Shown here piece after piece: positions 45,555-53,515 of a DNA stretch of 64,000 bases; within the stretch, counting starts at the first letter, position 1, and each line of letters opens with the position of its first letter. Position numbers and translations under genes: made by a program. The DNA is from SAR86 cluster bacterium AG-447-A08. Lineage in GTDB: Bacteria; Pseudomonadota; Gammaproteobacteria; Magnimaribacterales; Magnimaribacteraceae. The notes beneath the pieces were generated by a model. The model saw only the letters and a program-made list of their open reading frames with translations, ran no database searches and was not told the DNA's origin. Where the stretch lies: the NCBI GenBank assembly GCA_003212335.1, contig QCQA01000002.1, positions 186,001 to 250,000 on the forward strand, written 5' to 3'.

Positions 45555-46222
45555 CAGACTGTCCTCTCTTCTGCTTCTAAGCTATTTTTTGAAATTCTGA
45601 ATTCAGGCTCTTCTATCTGGTCTGTTTTCCATTGCCTTAAAGCCCAGATAGTGAATCCAATTATAAAAAATGAACTCGCTGGAGTTAAAAAGAAGTTATT
45701 TGCCATATACCATCCACCATTAGTTGTTAATGGCATTATCTCTATTCCATAAAAGGTACCAGCTCCTACAAACTCTCTAATAACAGCTATAATTATAAGA
45801 ATTACACTATAGCCAAGACCATTTCCAAAGCCGTCTATTGCACTCATTAAAGGTCCATTTTTCATTGCAAAAGCCTCTGCTCTACCCATTACTATGCAAT
45901 TGGTAACAATTAAACCAACAAAGACTGAAAGAGTTTTACTACTCTCATAATCGAATGCTTGAAGAACTTCATCTACAAGCATAACCAAAGTCGCGATGAT
46001 AGATATCTGAACAATGATTCTAATATTAGTGGGTATATGATTTCTGATAAGAGATACAAATAGATTAGATAGAGTTACAACAGTCGTCAAAGCGACACAC
46101 ATAATCAAGGTTATATAGAGATTGCCAGTAACAGCCAACGCAGAACATATACCTAAAATTTGTAGTGCGATTGGATTGTCATTAAAAATCGGGTTTAAAA
46201 GAACTTCTCTTGCTTTAGACAT
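45554..46222 (-). CDS. nqrD: Na+-NQR subunit D
   Basis: 222 residues, hydrophobic, about six helices. Typical NqrD segments: [23 protein letters not shown] (Cys near the iron site), [20 protein letters not shown] and [14 protein letters not shown]. It pairs with NqrE around the intramembrane iron centre. Its start overlaps the end of nqrC by eight bases. Confidence 0.96.
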   Translation of the reverse strand: MSKAREVLLNPIFNDNPIALQILGICSALAVTGNLYITLIMCVALTTVVTLSNLFVSLIRNHIPTNIRIIVQISIIATLVMLVDEVLQAFDYESSKTLSVFVGLIVTNCIVMGRAEAFAMKNGPLMSAIDGFGNGLGYSVILIIIAVIREFVGAGTFYGIEIMPLTTNGGWYMANNFFLTPASSFFIIGFTIWALRQWKTDQIEEPEFRISKNSLEAEERTV

Positions 46223-46997
46223 CTTTTAACTCCTTATCTTTTAATTGAGTAATTAAAGGACCATACCCCATATCTCCCAGCCAGAAGGACAATAGGTTTG
46301 TGACTCCATTACTAGTGATAGTTGCACCTGATAGACCATCAACTTGATATTTAGCATTTTCTGAAGACTTATCTACTGAGCCCTTTATAACGGATATTAA
46401 AATTTCACCGTTCTCAGAAAATATTTCCTTTCCTTTCCAGATAGCTTTCCATCTTGGATTCACTATTTCGCCACCGAGACCAGGTGTCTCTATGTGTTCA
46501 AAAAATTCTAACCCTATAATAGTCTGTAAATCTGGTTCAAGAGCCAAATAACCTTTCATGGTTCCCCAGAGTCCGTAGCCCCTTACAGGGAGAATAATGG
46601 CATTTAGTTGATCTTGTTCATAATGAAGATAAACAGTTTGAAAATTCTCTCTTCTTTTAATTAGAGCAATATCCTTTTCTGAAGTTAGTTCAATTGAAGT
46701 TGATGGATTTCGTGAAAAGGCACCTTCGTCGTAATCCTCAACTTTTATGCTTGTGTCAAATAACCCTGTTTCTAAATCTACTACTCGAGCATCTATAGAC
46801 TTAAATTGTTCGGTAACATCAGTTGAATCTTGAAGAAGACCTGCTGCTGATAAAATCTTACTTTGTTTATCTAGTGTTTTATTTGCTTCCTGTAAATCCC
46901 TTAACTCTACTGCAGAGAAAGATATTAAAGCTGAGCAAACTAGACAGAGAGAAACTGCAACTAACAGTGTTTTTCTTATAGTGTCATTATTATTCAT
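46215..46997 (-). CDS. nqrC: Na+-NQR subunit C
   Basis: 260 residues with one N-terminal membrane helix and a periplasmic FMN-binding domain. The segment [13 protein letters not shown] near residue 222 holds the threonine to which ApbE attaches [17 protein letters not shown] and [11 protein letters not shown] are also family motifs. It carries electrons between the iron centre and NqrB. The end overlaps nqrD and the start joins nqrB. Confidence 0.96.
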   Translation of the reverse strand: MNNNDTIRKTLLVAVSLCLVCSALISFSAVELRDLQEANKTLDKQSKILSAAGLLQDSTDVTEQFKSIDARVVDLETGLFDTSIKVEDYDEGAFSRNPSTSIELTSEKDIALIKRRENFQTVYLHYEQDQLNAIILPVRGYGLWGTMKGYLALEPDLQTIIGLEFFEHIETPGLGGEIVNPRWKAIWKGKEIFSENGEILISVIKGSVDKSSENAKYQVDGLSGATITSNGVTNLLSFWLGDMGYGPLITQLKDKELKDV

Positions 46998-48202
46998 TAA
47001 GCAGCCCTTTTCAGTCGATGTTTTATATTTCTCTCTTGAACAAAATGATCAATTAATGGTGCGAATAAATTTGCAAAAAGAATTGCAAGCATCATTCCTT
47101 CTGGATAAGCGGGGTTAACAACTCTGATTAAAACGACCATGACTCCAATCAAAATACCGTAATACCATCTGCCCAGATTTGTGTGTGAACCTGAAACAGG
47201 CTCAACAGCCATAAAGGTTAATCCGAATGCAAAACCACCGATTACTAAATGCCAGTGAAATGGTAGGGAGAACATGGGATTGGTTTCAGACCCGATTAGA
47301 TTAAATAATTCTGATGTTAGGAAAGTGCCCAATAAAACTCCAGCAATGATCCTCCAAGAAGCAACCCTGGTATATAACAGAATTGCAAGCCCGAGAAGAA
47401 TAAATAGGGTAGATGTTTCTCCGATAGATCCTGGTATTGAACCTAGGAAAGCTTCACTCCAGCTATATTGAGCTTGAATACCTTGGAGTCCTTCTTGCGC
47501 ACCAATACCGAGTATAGTTGGTGCACTATAGCCATCTACAGCAACCCAAACCGAGTCTCCAGACCAGTTCACAGGATAAGCAAAATATAAAAATGCACGT
47601 CCGGCCAAAGCTGGATTTAAGAAATTTTTACCAGTACCACCAAAAATTTCTTTAGCTACAACAATACCAAAACTTATACCTAGAGCAACCTGCCAGAGAG
47701 GAGCATCAGGAGGGCAGCAAAGAGCAAATAAAACGGTGGTGACAAAAGCACCTTCGTTTATTTCATGACCTCTAACGACAGCAAATATTACTTCCCATGC
47801 AATACCTACAATGAATGTCACTAGATATATTGGTATGAAATAACAGGCCCCAAACCAAATACAATCAAAAATGCTTTTAGGATCATAACTGCAAAGCAAA
47901 TCTATGAATAAGAAATGCCAGTCATCTTTATTGATAGATCCAATCTGTTCAAATGCCGTCAGAGATTGATATCCCAGATTGTACATCCCATAAAACATGG
48001 CGGGGAAAGTTGCCATCCAGACTACAACCATAACCTTTTGAAGGTCTATATTATCTCTGATATGAACGGAGCCAAAAGTTCTCTTATCCGATGAGTAAAA
48101 TAGATTTTCAAATACATCGTAGATAGGAAAATATTTCTCTAACGAGCCTCCAGAAGTAAAGTTTGGCTTAATAGAGTCTAAATATTTTCTTAAGGGTTTC
48201 AT
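46997..48202 (-). CDS. nqrB: Na+-NQR subunit B
   Basis: 401 residues with about ten membrane helices. The probable FMN-threonine site is in [10 protein letters not shown] (a variant of the usual SGAT). [20 protein letters not shown] and [20 protein letters not shown] are strong NqrB/RnfD-type signatures. It is the main Na+-translocating and quinone-reducing subunit. Its start overlaps the stop of the C-terminal nqrA frame (TAATG). Confidence 0.96.
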   Translation of the reverse strand: MKPLRKYLDSIKPNFTSGGSLEKYFPIYDVFENLFYSSDKRTFGSVHIRDNIDLQKVMVVVWMATFPAMFYGMYNLGYQSLTAFEQIGSINKDDWHFLFIDLLCSYDPKSIFDCIWFGACYFIPIYLVTFIVGIAWEVIFAVVRGHEINEGAFVTTVLFALCCPPDAPLWQVALGISFGIVVAKEIFGGTGKNFLNPALAGRAFLYFAYPVNWSGDSVWVAVDGYSAPTILGIGAQEGLQGIQAQYSWSEAFLGSIPGSIGETSTLFILLGLAILLYTRVASWRIIAGVLLGTFLTSELFNLIGSETNPMFSLPFHWHLVIGGFAFGLTFMAVEPVSGSHTNLGRWYYGILIGVMVVLIRVVNPAYPEGMMLAILFANLFAPLIDHFVQERNIKHRLKRAA

Positions 48203-48444
48203 TAACCTTCTACCTCTATTTTAGTTAGACCTGCTCTCAATAAAGATCCAAAGTCATATTTTCCGGGACATACATAACTACAAAGAGAAAGATCCTCTTC
48301 ATCTAACTCCAATCCACCTAAATCTTGAATTTTTTCTGTATCCATTAAAACTACGTTTCTTAATAACATTGCAGGCAGCATGTTGAATGGCAAAACCTCT
48401 TCATAGACTCCTATCGGAACAATAGGACGATCTGAACCGTTCAT
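48202..48444 (-). CDS. nqrA: Na+-NQR subunit A, C-terminal part in a shifted frame
   Basis: This 80-codon frame encodes the normal end of Nqr[21 protein letters not shown], then [20 protein letters not shown] and the terminal LTKIEVEG. Its ATG overlaps the stop of the upstream frame (TAATG), so it could be translated by coupling. The same frame is open further upstream and reads FFPKKVFKFKAL just before the ATG, which is what NqrA should have there. So it is more naturally the tail of one NqrA chain than a separate protein. Confidence 0.85.
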   Translation of the reverse strand: MNGSDRPIVPIGVYEEVLPFNMLPAMLLRNVVLMDTEKIQDLGGLELDEEDLSLCSYVCPGKYDFGSLLRAGLTKIEVEG

Positions 48445-49556
48445 TAAAGCTTTGAACTTGAATACTTTTTTTGGAAAAAAGCGAAGATAAAAAACAGAGG
48501 TATTTTAGAAAATTTTCTTGGACCTGGTGTTAACCAATTCATGAATTCTCTATCTTTAGAGTTAGGCTCTGCAATAACAGACACTTGATTGTGGTATCTA
48601 CCAAGATAAGCATATGGTCCAATAGCCTCCCTGCCTGATATAACAGATCCAGATATTATTCTATTGTCTCTTTGAGTTAACTCACCTGCGGTAAGTTCAT
48701 CCGTGCAAGCGCCAAGTCTAGTCTTGATATATCTTGGTTCATTGACTTGAGGACCAGAAAGAGCAATGACTCTTTCAGTAAATAACTGACCAGTAGAGAA
48801 AAGCAAGCCAACACCTATCACATCCTGATATCCAATATTCCAGTTTATGTTAGTTAATGATGCTGGTGAAATGAAGTGCATGTGAGTGCCTACAAGACCG
48901 GCTGGATGAGGTCCAGAAAATATGTGCTTTTTGACTTGAGCATCTTCTTCTATTTCAAGTTGTGAATTTTCTGAGACAGATAAATGTATAGGACAATCAA
49001 CCAATTTTTTTAGAACGGAAAGACCAAAATTAAAATCCTCCGAGCGTTGATTAACTATTTTTTCTGGATCTGGGCTGAGCGGCTCAGTATCCAAAACTGA
49101 AATGAATATATTTGAAGGAGAAGAATCTACTGCAGGGATTTTGCTGAAAGGCCTTGTCCTGAATGCGGTCCACATACCAGATTTGATTAGCTGATGTCTA
49201 ATATCATCTGATGAAACAGAATCTAAAGCTTCATTGCTATAGCTTTTAAATTCTTCAATTTCTTCTTCCGTTTCAATCTCTATAACAATGGATTGAAGTG
49301 CCCTTCTATCACCTCTATTGATGGATTCAATCTTTCCCCCTGCCGGAGATGTAATTATTACACCAGGATTTTTTTTATCCTCGAAGAGAGCCTGACCTAA
49401 CTTAACCGAGTCTCCTTCCTCAACTAACATGGTCGGTTTCATTCCAATGTAGTCATTACCTAGAACTGCAACAGATCTAGTTATTTTAGAGTCAACTATG
49501 TTATCGGCGGGAGAGCCGTAAATGGGTATATCTAAACCTTTTTTTATTCTAATCAT
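48444..49556 (-). CDS. nqrA: Na+-NQR subunit A, N-terminal part (frame broken near residue 361)
   Basis: 370 codons, of which about 360 are typical NqrA: IKKGLDIPIYGSP, VEEGDSVKLGQALFEDKKNP, FSGPHPAGLVGTHMHFISPA, RLGACTDELTAGELTQRDNR and FMNWLTPGPRKFS. NqrA is the cytosolic quinone-site subunit of Na+-NQR, normally about 446 residues; this frame plus the next totals that length. The last dozen codons (ending KKYSSSKL) are out of frame relative to the family. The break lies between the codon for Lys-Ile after KFS and the stop, where the downstream frame is open. The two frames may be joined by slippage, be co-translated as two chains, or reflect an indel. Confidence 0.88.
   Translation of the reverse strand: MIRIKKGLDIPIYGSPADNIVDSKITRSVAVLGNDYIGMKPTMLVEEGDSVKLGQALFEDKKNPGVIITSPAGGKIESINRGDRRALQSIVIEIETEEEIEEFKSYSNEALDSVSSDDIRHQLIKSGMWTAFRTRPFSKIPAVDSSPSNIFISVLDTEPLSPDPEKIVNQRSEDFNFGLSVLKKLVDCPIHLSVSENSQLEIEEDAQVKKHIFSGPHPAGLVGTHMHFISPASLTNINWNIGYQDVIGVGLLFSTGQLFTERVIALSGPQVNEPRYIKTRLGACTDELTAGELTQRDNRIISGSVISGREAIGPYAYLGRYHNQVSVIAEPNSKDREFMNWLTPGPRKFSKIPLFFIFAFFQKKYSSSKL
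48465..48482 (-). other. Candidate -1 slippery site(s) in nqrA
   Basis: On the coding strand the zero-frame codons are GCT TTT TTC CAA AAA AAG. They contain two -1 slippery heptamers in register, T TTT TTC (48480-48474) and A AAA AAG (48471-48465); the latter is the dnaX-type heptamer. A -1 shift at either joins the upstream frame to the C-terminal nqrA frame. The homopolymers would equally favour an indel or transcript slippage. No stimulatory hairpin or Shine-Dalgarno is obvious. Confidence 0.5.
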
Positions 49557-49600
49557 TCCCTATCTGATATATGGGAAAAGTACCTCTTGAGCGCGTGGGT

Positions 49601-49606
49601 ATTATA
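49601..49606 (-). promoter_or_regulatory. Probable -10 element of the nqr operon
   Basis: A perfect TATAAT on the minus strand lies about 45 bases before the nqrA start, in the 70-base gap after gap. A weak TAGCAA lies 17 bases further upstream as a possible -35. An AGGGA ribosome binding site stands directly before the nqrA ATG. Confidence 0.4.
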
Positions 49607-49626
49607 ATGATCTGTAGGTTATTTTG

Positions 49627-51108
49627 CTAGGAAGTTTCGCTAAAATTTGGATATCTTTTATAGGTCAAACCAACCATCTCTTTAGCTAATCCTAAAAGCT
49701 GTGCAGTGTACCCATATTCATTATCATACCAAACATAGAGAACACATTTATCTCCATTAACTAAAGTTGCTGCTGCATCAATTATTCCAGCGTGTCTGTC
49801 ACCTACAAAGTCTGTTGAGACAACTTCAGGAGAATTAGTAAAACCTATTTGTTCTTTTAGATCGGAATGAAATGCTTTTTGTCTAAGAAAATCATTTACT
49901 TCTTCAACAGTGATATCACGCCCTAATTGTAAGTTCATTATTGCAAGTGAGACATTAGGTGTGGGGACTCTCACAGCATTAGCGGTAAGTTTTCCGATAA
50001 GTTCTGGTAATACTTGTCCTACTGCCTTACCGGCACCTGTTTCAGTGATGACCATATTGAGGGCAGCACTTCTACCTCTTCGTTCTTTTTTATGAAAATT
50101 ATCAATTAAGTTTTGATCATTAGTATAGGAATGGACGCTTTCAATATGACCAGCCACTATGCTGAACTCGTCATTGAGTACTTTAAGTGTAGGAACGATG
50201 GCATTAGTTGTGCAAGAAGCTGCTCCTAAAATAGAATCATCTTCAATTATCTCGTTATTAATTCCGTGAACGATATTTTTAATACCCTCTTTGGCAGGAG
50301 CAGTAAGTAAGACCTTGGATATTCCATTGCAATTTAAGTGTGTACCTAACCCTTCTTTATTCCTCCAAACACCAGTGTTGTCAATTAATAAAGCATTATT
50401 TATACCGTATTCAGTGTAATCTATATCAGAGGGATTGCTGGCATAGATAACTTTGACTTCATTGCCATTTATAATGAGTTTATCTTCTTCTTCTACAACC
50501 CTAACAGTTCCTTTGAAAGGTCCATGTACAGAGTCTGTTCTCATTAGGTTGGCTCGTTTTATTAGATCACCTTCAACTGCTTTTCTAACAACTATAGCTC
50601 TAAGTCTTAAATTGTCTCCGCCGCCAGAGTCTTCGATCAACATTCGAGTTAATAAACGTCCAATTCTTCCGAATCCATAGAGCACAACATCTTGAGCTTT
50701 TTCGAGTATCGACCCCTTGGTACCAATCAAGTCATTGACTGACTCTTTAACAAAATCATCTATGGACAAACCTTTATCTTCGAAAAGATAAGCTGCAGCT
50801 ATTATTCCTATATCTATTTCAGCAGGTCCTAATTCAAGTTGGCTTAAAGCTACTATGACCTGGTAGGTTTCGAATTCACTTAGTTCATTATTTTCGGTCT
50901 CTCTAACAAACCTGTGTGCATTCATTATTTCTGACACAGAAAGATTAACCAAAGGTTTACCGTAAAGAAGAAGATGAACATTATCTCGATAGATACGACC
51001 AATCATAGGTAGCATCTCTTCTGCTAGAGCTTGTCTATACTGAAAGTCTCCAAAAGGATCTTTAGGGAGTTCAGGTCGGATCCTTTGATCGGGCTGTTCT
51101 TTTTTCAT
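49627..51108 (-). CDS. gap: Glyceraldehyde-3-phosphate dehydrogenase, long form with N-terminal extension
   Basis: 493 residues, about 150 longer than classical GAPDH. The extra N-terminal helical part (residues 1-135) precedes a Rossmann domain VVLYGFGRIGRLLTRML. The catalytic Cys299 is in AASCTTNAIVP, with His in ESVHSYTNDQ, and YVWYDNEYGYTAQ near the end. This long type is known from Pseudomonas, where from memory it also lies near mfd. Its direction (glycolysis or gluconeogenesis) is not known; with isocitrate lyase present, gluconeogenesis is plausible. It follows the acyl-CoA dehydrogenase pair by one codon-size gap. Confidence 0.93.
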   Translation of the reverse strand: MKKEQPDQRIRPELPKDPFGDFQYRQALAEEMLPMIGRIYRDNVHLLLYGKPLVNLSVSEIMNAHRFVRETENNELSEFETYQVIVALSQLELGPAEIDIGIIAAAYLFEDKGLSIDDFVKESVNDLIGTKGSILEKAQDVVLYGFGRIGRLLTRMLIEDSGGGDNLRLRAIVVRKAVEGDLIKRANLMRTDSVHGPFKGTVRVVEEEDKLIINGNEVKVIYASNPSDIDYTEYGINNALLIDNTGVWRNKEGLGTHLNCNGISKVLLTAPAKEGIKNIVHGINNEIIEDDSILGAASCTTNAIVPTLKVLNDEFSIVAGHIESVHSYTNDQNLIDNFHKKERRGRSAALNMVITETGAGKAVGQVLPELIGKLTANAVRVPTPNVSLAIMNLQLGRDITVEEVNDFLRQKAFHSDLKEQIGFTNSPEVVSTDFVGDRHAGIIDAAATLVNGDKCVLYVWYDNEYGYTAQLLGLAKEMVGLTYKRYPNFSETS

Positions 51109-52236
51109 TTATAAAGAAGTATATTTCTTGAGATGGTAATCTGTATTACCAAAAATGGTTCCAACTGTTGTCAGTCTTTTGAAATAATGACCGACATTTA
51201 ATTCATCAGTTACACCCATACCTCCATGAAGTTGTACAGCTTGTTGACCTATAAACTTACCTGCTTTTCCTACTTGATACTTTAGACCTGATATGGCTTT
51301 TTTAGCATCTTCAGCTTTTTCTTCATGTTTCATGGTTGCCATATACAAAAGTGATTTGCACTGCTCATACTCCATAAACATGTCTACCATTCTGTGTTGA
51401 AGAACCTGAAATTTTCCAATAGCAGTTCCAAACTGCTCTCTTGTTTTTGTGTACTCAACAGTAGTTTTATAAAGGACTTCCATTGCACCAACAGCTTCAG
51501 CAGAGATAGCTAAAATTGCCTTATCAATGGCTGAATCTAGAATCTCAAAGCCTTTATCTTGATCACCTATTAGATTTTCTTTTGAAACAGAAACATTCTC
51601 AAAAGTAAGATCAGAAGCCCTTCTACCATCTACTGTTTTGTAGTTTGTTTTATCCAAACCAGATGCATTGGCGTCAATGATAAAAAGAGATATTCCATTT
51701 TCATCAAGTTGAGTACCTGATGTCCTAGCTGAAACGATAATTTGATCTGCAGAAGGTCCATTCATCACAACAGATTTATAACCATTAATTATAAAGTTAT
51801 CTCCATCTGCTTTAGCCTCTGTAACCACATCTGATAGATTGAATCTGCTCTGTGGCTCAGCATAAGCCAAAGCTAAATGCATCTCACCGGCTATGGCTGG
51901 TTCTAAAAAAGAAGATTTTTGCTGATCAGATCCATGATCATCGATTAATCCTCCAGCCATAATAACTGTTTCCAAAAATGGCTCTACTACTAGCCCTTTA
52001 CCGAAGGCTTCCATAATTAACATTGATTCAATTGCTGAACCTCCAAAACCCCCGCTGTCTTCAGAAACACTAATTCCTAACCAGCCAAGTTCAGCAAATT
52101 TTTTCCAATTGTCTTCACCAAAACCTAATTCAGAATTTGACAAAGATTGTCTTGTTTCCCAGTCATACTCTTTTTGAACAAACTGATCGACTTGATCTTG
52201 TATTAGTGATTGCTCTTCATTGAATGTAAAGTCCAT
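51109..52236 (-). CDS. Acyl-CoA dehydrogenase, second subunit of a pair
   Basis: 375 residues. The fold is visible from MDFTFNEEQSLIQDQVDQFV through LGWLGISVSEDSGGFGG, LALAYAEPQSRF (flavin loop), a central TREQFGTAIGKFQVLQHRM and AVQLHGGMGVTDELNVGHYF. The sequence is shorter and more divergent than its neighbour. Paired, unequal acyl-CoA dehydrogenases encoded side by side commonly form alpha2beta2 heterotetramers acting on steroid side-chain or other bulky acyl-CoAs. That role is inference here. It lies two bases after the first subunit gene. Confidence 0.9.
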   Translation of the reverse strand: MDFTFNEEQSLIQDQVDQFVQKEYDWETRQSLSNSELGFGEDNWKKFAELGWLGISVSEDSGGFGGSAIESMLIMEAFGKGLVVEPFLETVIMAGGLIDDHGSDQQKSSFLEPAIAGEMHLALAYAEPQSRFNLSDVVTEAKADGDNFIINGYKSVVMNGPSADQIIVSARTSGTQLDENGISLFIIDANASGLDKTNYKTVDGRRASDLTFENVSVSKENLIGDQDKGFEILDSAIDKAILAISAEAVGAMEVLYKTTVEYTKTREQFGTAIGKFQVLQHRMVDMFMEYEQCKSLLYMATMKHEEKAEDAKKAISGLKYQVGKAGKFIGQQAVQLHGGMGVTDELNVGHYFKRLTTVGTIFGNTDYHLKKYTSL

Positions 52237-52238
52237 AT

Positions 52239-53432
52239 TTATAACCCCAGTATTGCTTTTGAAATAACGTTTCTTTGAATTTCATTACTGCCACCGTAAA
52301 TACTAACCTTTCTGTAGTTTAAGTAGTGAGGCATTACAGGTGCAGCGTAATCAGGACCGACAGTCTCATTTGAACCAATTTCATTTTCTAAATAGAAAGG
52401 ATGGGCATAGTAAGCCAACATCTCAACAAAAAGCTCGGATATAGTTTGTTGTAGTTCTGTTCCTTTAATTTTTAAAATAGAAGACTCTGCACCTGGTGAT
52501 CCACCTTGAGACATAGCCGCTAGAGTTCTGAGTTCAGTAAACTCTGTGGCCGTGAGTTCTATCTCAGTTTCTTCGATCTTATTTCTAAACTGGCTGTCTT
52601 CTAGCAATGTACTTTCCCCTAATGGAATTTCTGCAGATAATTCTTTTAAACGTTTTAATTCCCTTTTAAGAGCAGCTATTCCAGCTATACCACTTCTTTC
52701 ATGAGCTAAAAGAAATTTAGCAATATTCCAACCTTGTCCTTCTTCTCCAACAAGGTTTTCAGCCGGTACTTCGACGTTATCGAAGTAAACCATGTTAACC
52801 TCATGCGAACCGTCTATAGTAATGATCGGTTTAACTTCAATCCCTGGAGTTTTCATATCAATGAGTAAGAAGCTAATACCTTCTTGTTTAATTTCAGTAG
52901 TCTCTGTTCTTACAAGACAAAAAATCCAATCAGCATGTTGTGCTAAAGTTGTCCAGGTTTTAGTGCCATTTACTATATATTTATCTCCGCTTAGTTCTGC
53001 CTTGGTTTTTAAAGATGCTAAGTCAGACCCTGAACCTGGCTCAGAATATCCTTGACACCACCAAACGTCACTATTGAGTATTGAGGGTAAAAATTTCTCT
53101 TTTTGTTCATCTGTTCCGAATGTATAAATTACAGGTGCGCACATTCCCATACCAAACGGGATTGTTGTTGGTGTATTGGCCTTTGCAAGCTCTTCTTGAA
53201 GAATGTATTTTTGCGTAACGGTAAGTTCTTCTTGGTTTGTGTATTGACTAGGCCAATTAATGGCAAACCAACCTTTTTGGTTAAGAATCTTTTGCCACCT
53301 AACAATTTCTTCTTTCTCTAATGGTATTCTTTTATCTTGTTTTTCTTTGATGTCTTCTGGGTACTCATTCTCTAAAAAAGTAACGACTTCCTGTCTAAAG
53401 GTCACATCTGCTTCTGAAAATTTTAAGTCCAT
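52239..53432 (-). CDS. Acyl-CoA dehydrogenase, first subunit of a pair
   Basis: 397 residues. Motifs: GWFAINWPSQYTNQEELT, the FAD loop WWCQGYSEPGSGSDLAS, VNGTKTWTTLAQHADW, GQGWNIAKFLLAHERSG, and the C-terminal IYGGSNEIQRNVISKAILGL. The last motif resembles FadE/ChsE-type members. The enzyme introduces a 2,3-double bond in acyl-CoA and passes electrons to ETF. A TATAAT (53461-53466, minus strand) and an AGGA ribosome binding site lie before its start, so it heads the operon that continues into the second subunit and gap. Confidence 0.92.
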   Translation of the reverse strand: MDLKFSEADVTFRQEVVTFLENEYPEDIKEKQDKRIPLEKEEIVRWQKILNQKGWFAINWPSQYTNQEELTVTQKYILQEELAKANTPTTIPFGMGMCAPVIYTFGTDEQKEKFLPSILNSDVWWCQGYSEPGSGSDLASLKTKAELSGDKYIVNGTKTWTTLAQHADWIFCLVRTETTEIKQEGISFLLIDMKTPGIEVKPIITIDGSHEVNMVYFDNVEVPAENLVGEEGQGWNIAKFLLAHERSGIAGIAALKRELKRLKELSAEIPLGESTLLEDSQFRNKIEETEIELTATEFTELRTLAAMSQGGSPGAESSILKIKGTELQQTISELFVEMLAYYAHPFYLENEIGSNETVGPDYAAPVMPHYLNYRKVSIYGGSNEIQRNVISKAILGL

Positions 53433-53460
53433 TTCATTCCTATTTAATAAAAAAAAAATA

Positions 53461-53466
53461 ATTATA
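53461..53466 (-). promoter_or_regulatory. Probable -10 element of the acyl-CoA dehydrogenase operon
   Basis: TATAAT preceded by TG on the minus strand, 29 bases before the ATG at 53432. The surrounding gap is dominated by A and T runs. The -35 region is poor, so the call rests on the -10 match and position. Confidence 0.35.
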
Positions 53467-53515
53467 CACTTCCATATATAATTTTCTTTTTTTTTACAAA
53501 AAAAGCAGACATTAA

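Noticed and set aside
48202-49556. nqrA called as a dead pseudogene
   Set aside because: Only one frame change is present, at slippery runs, both parts are well conserved and the rest of the operon is intact; decay would usually show more damage.
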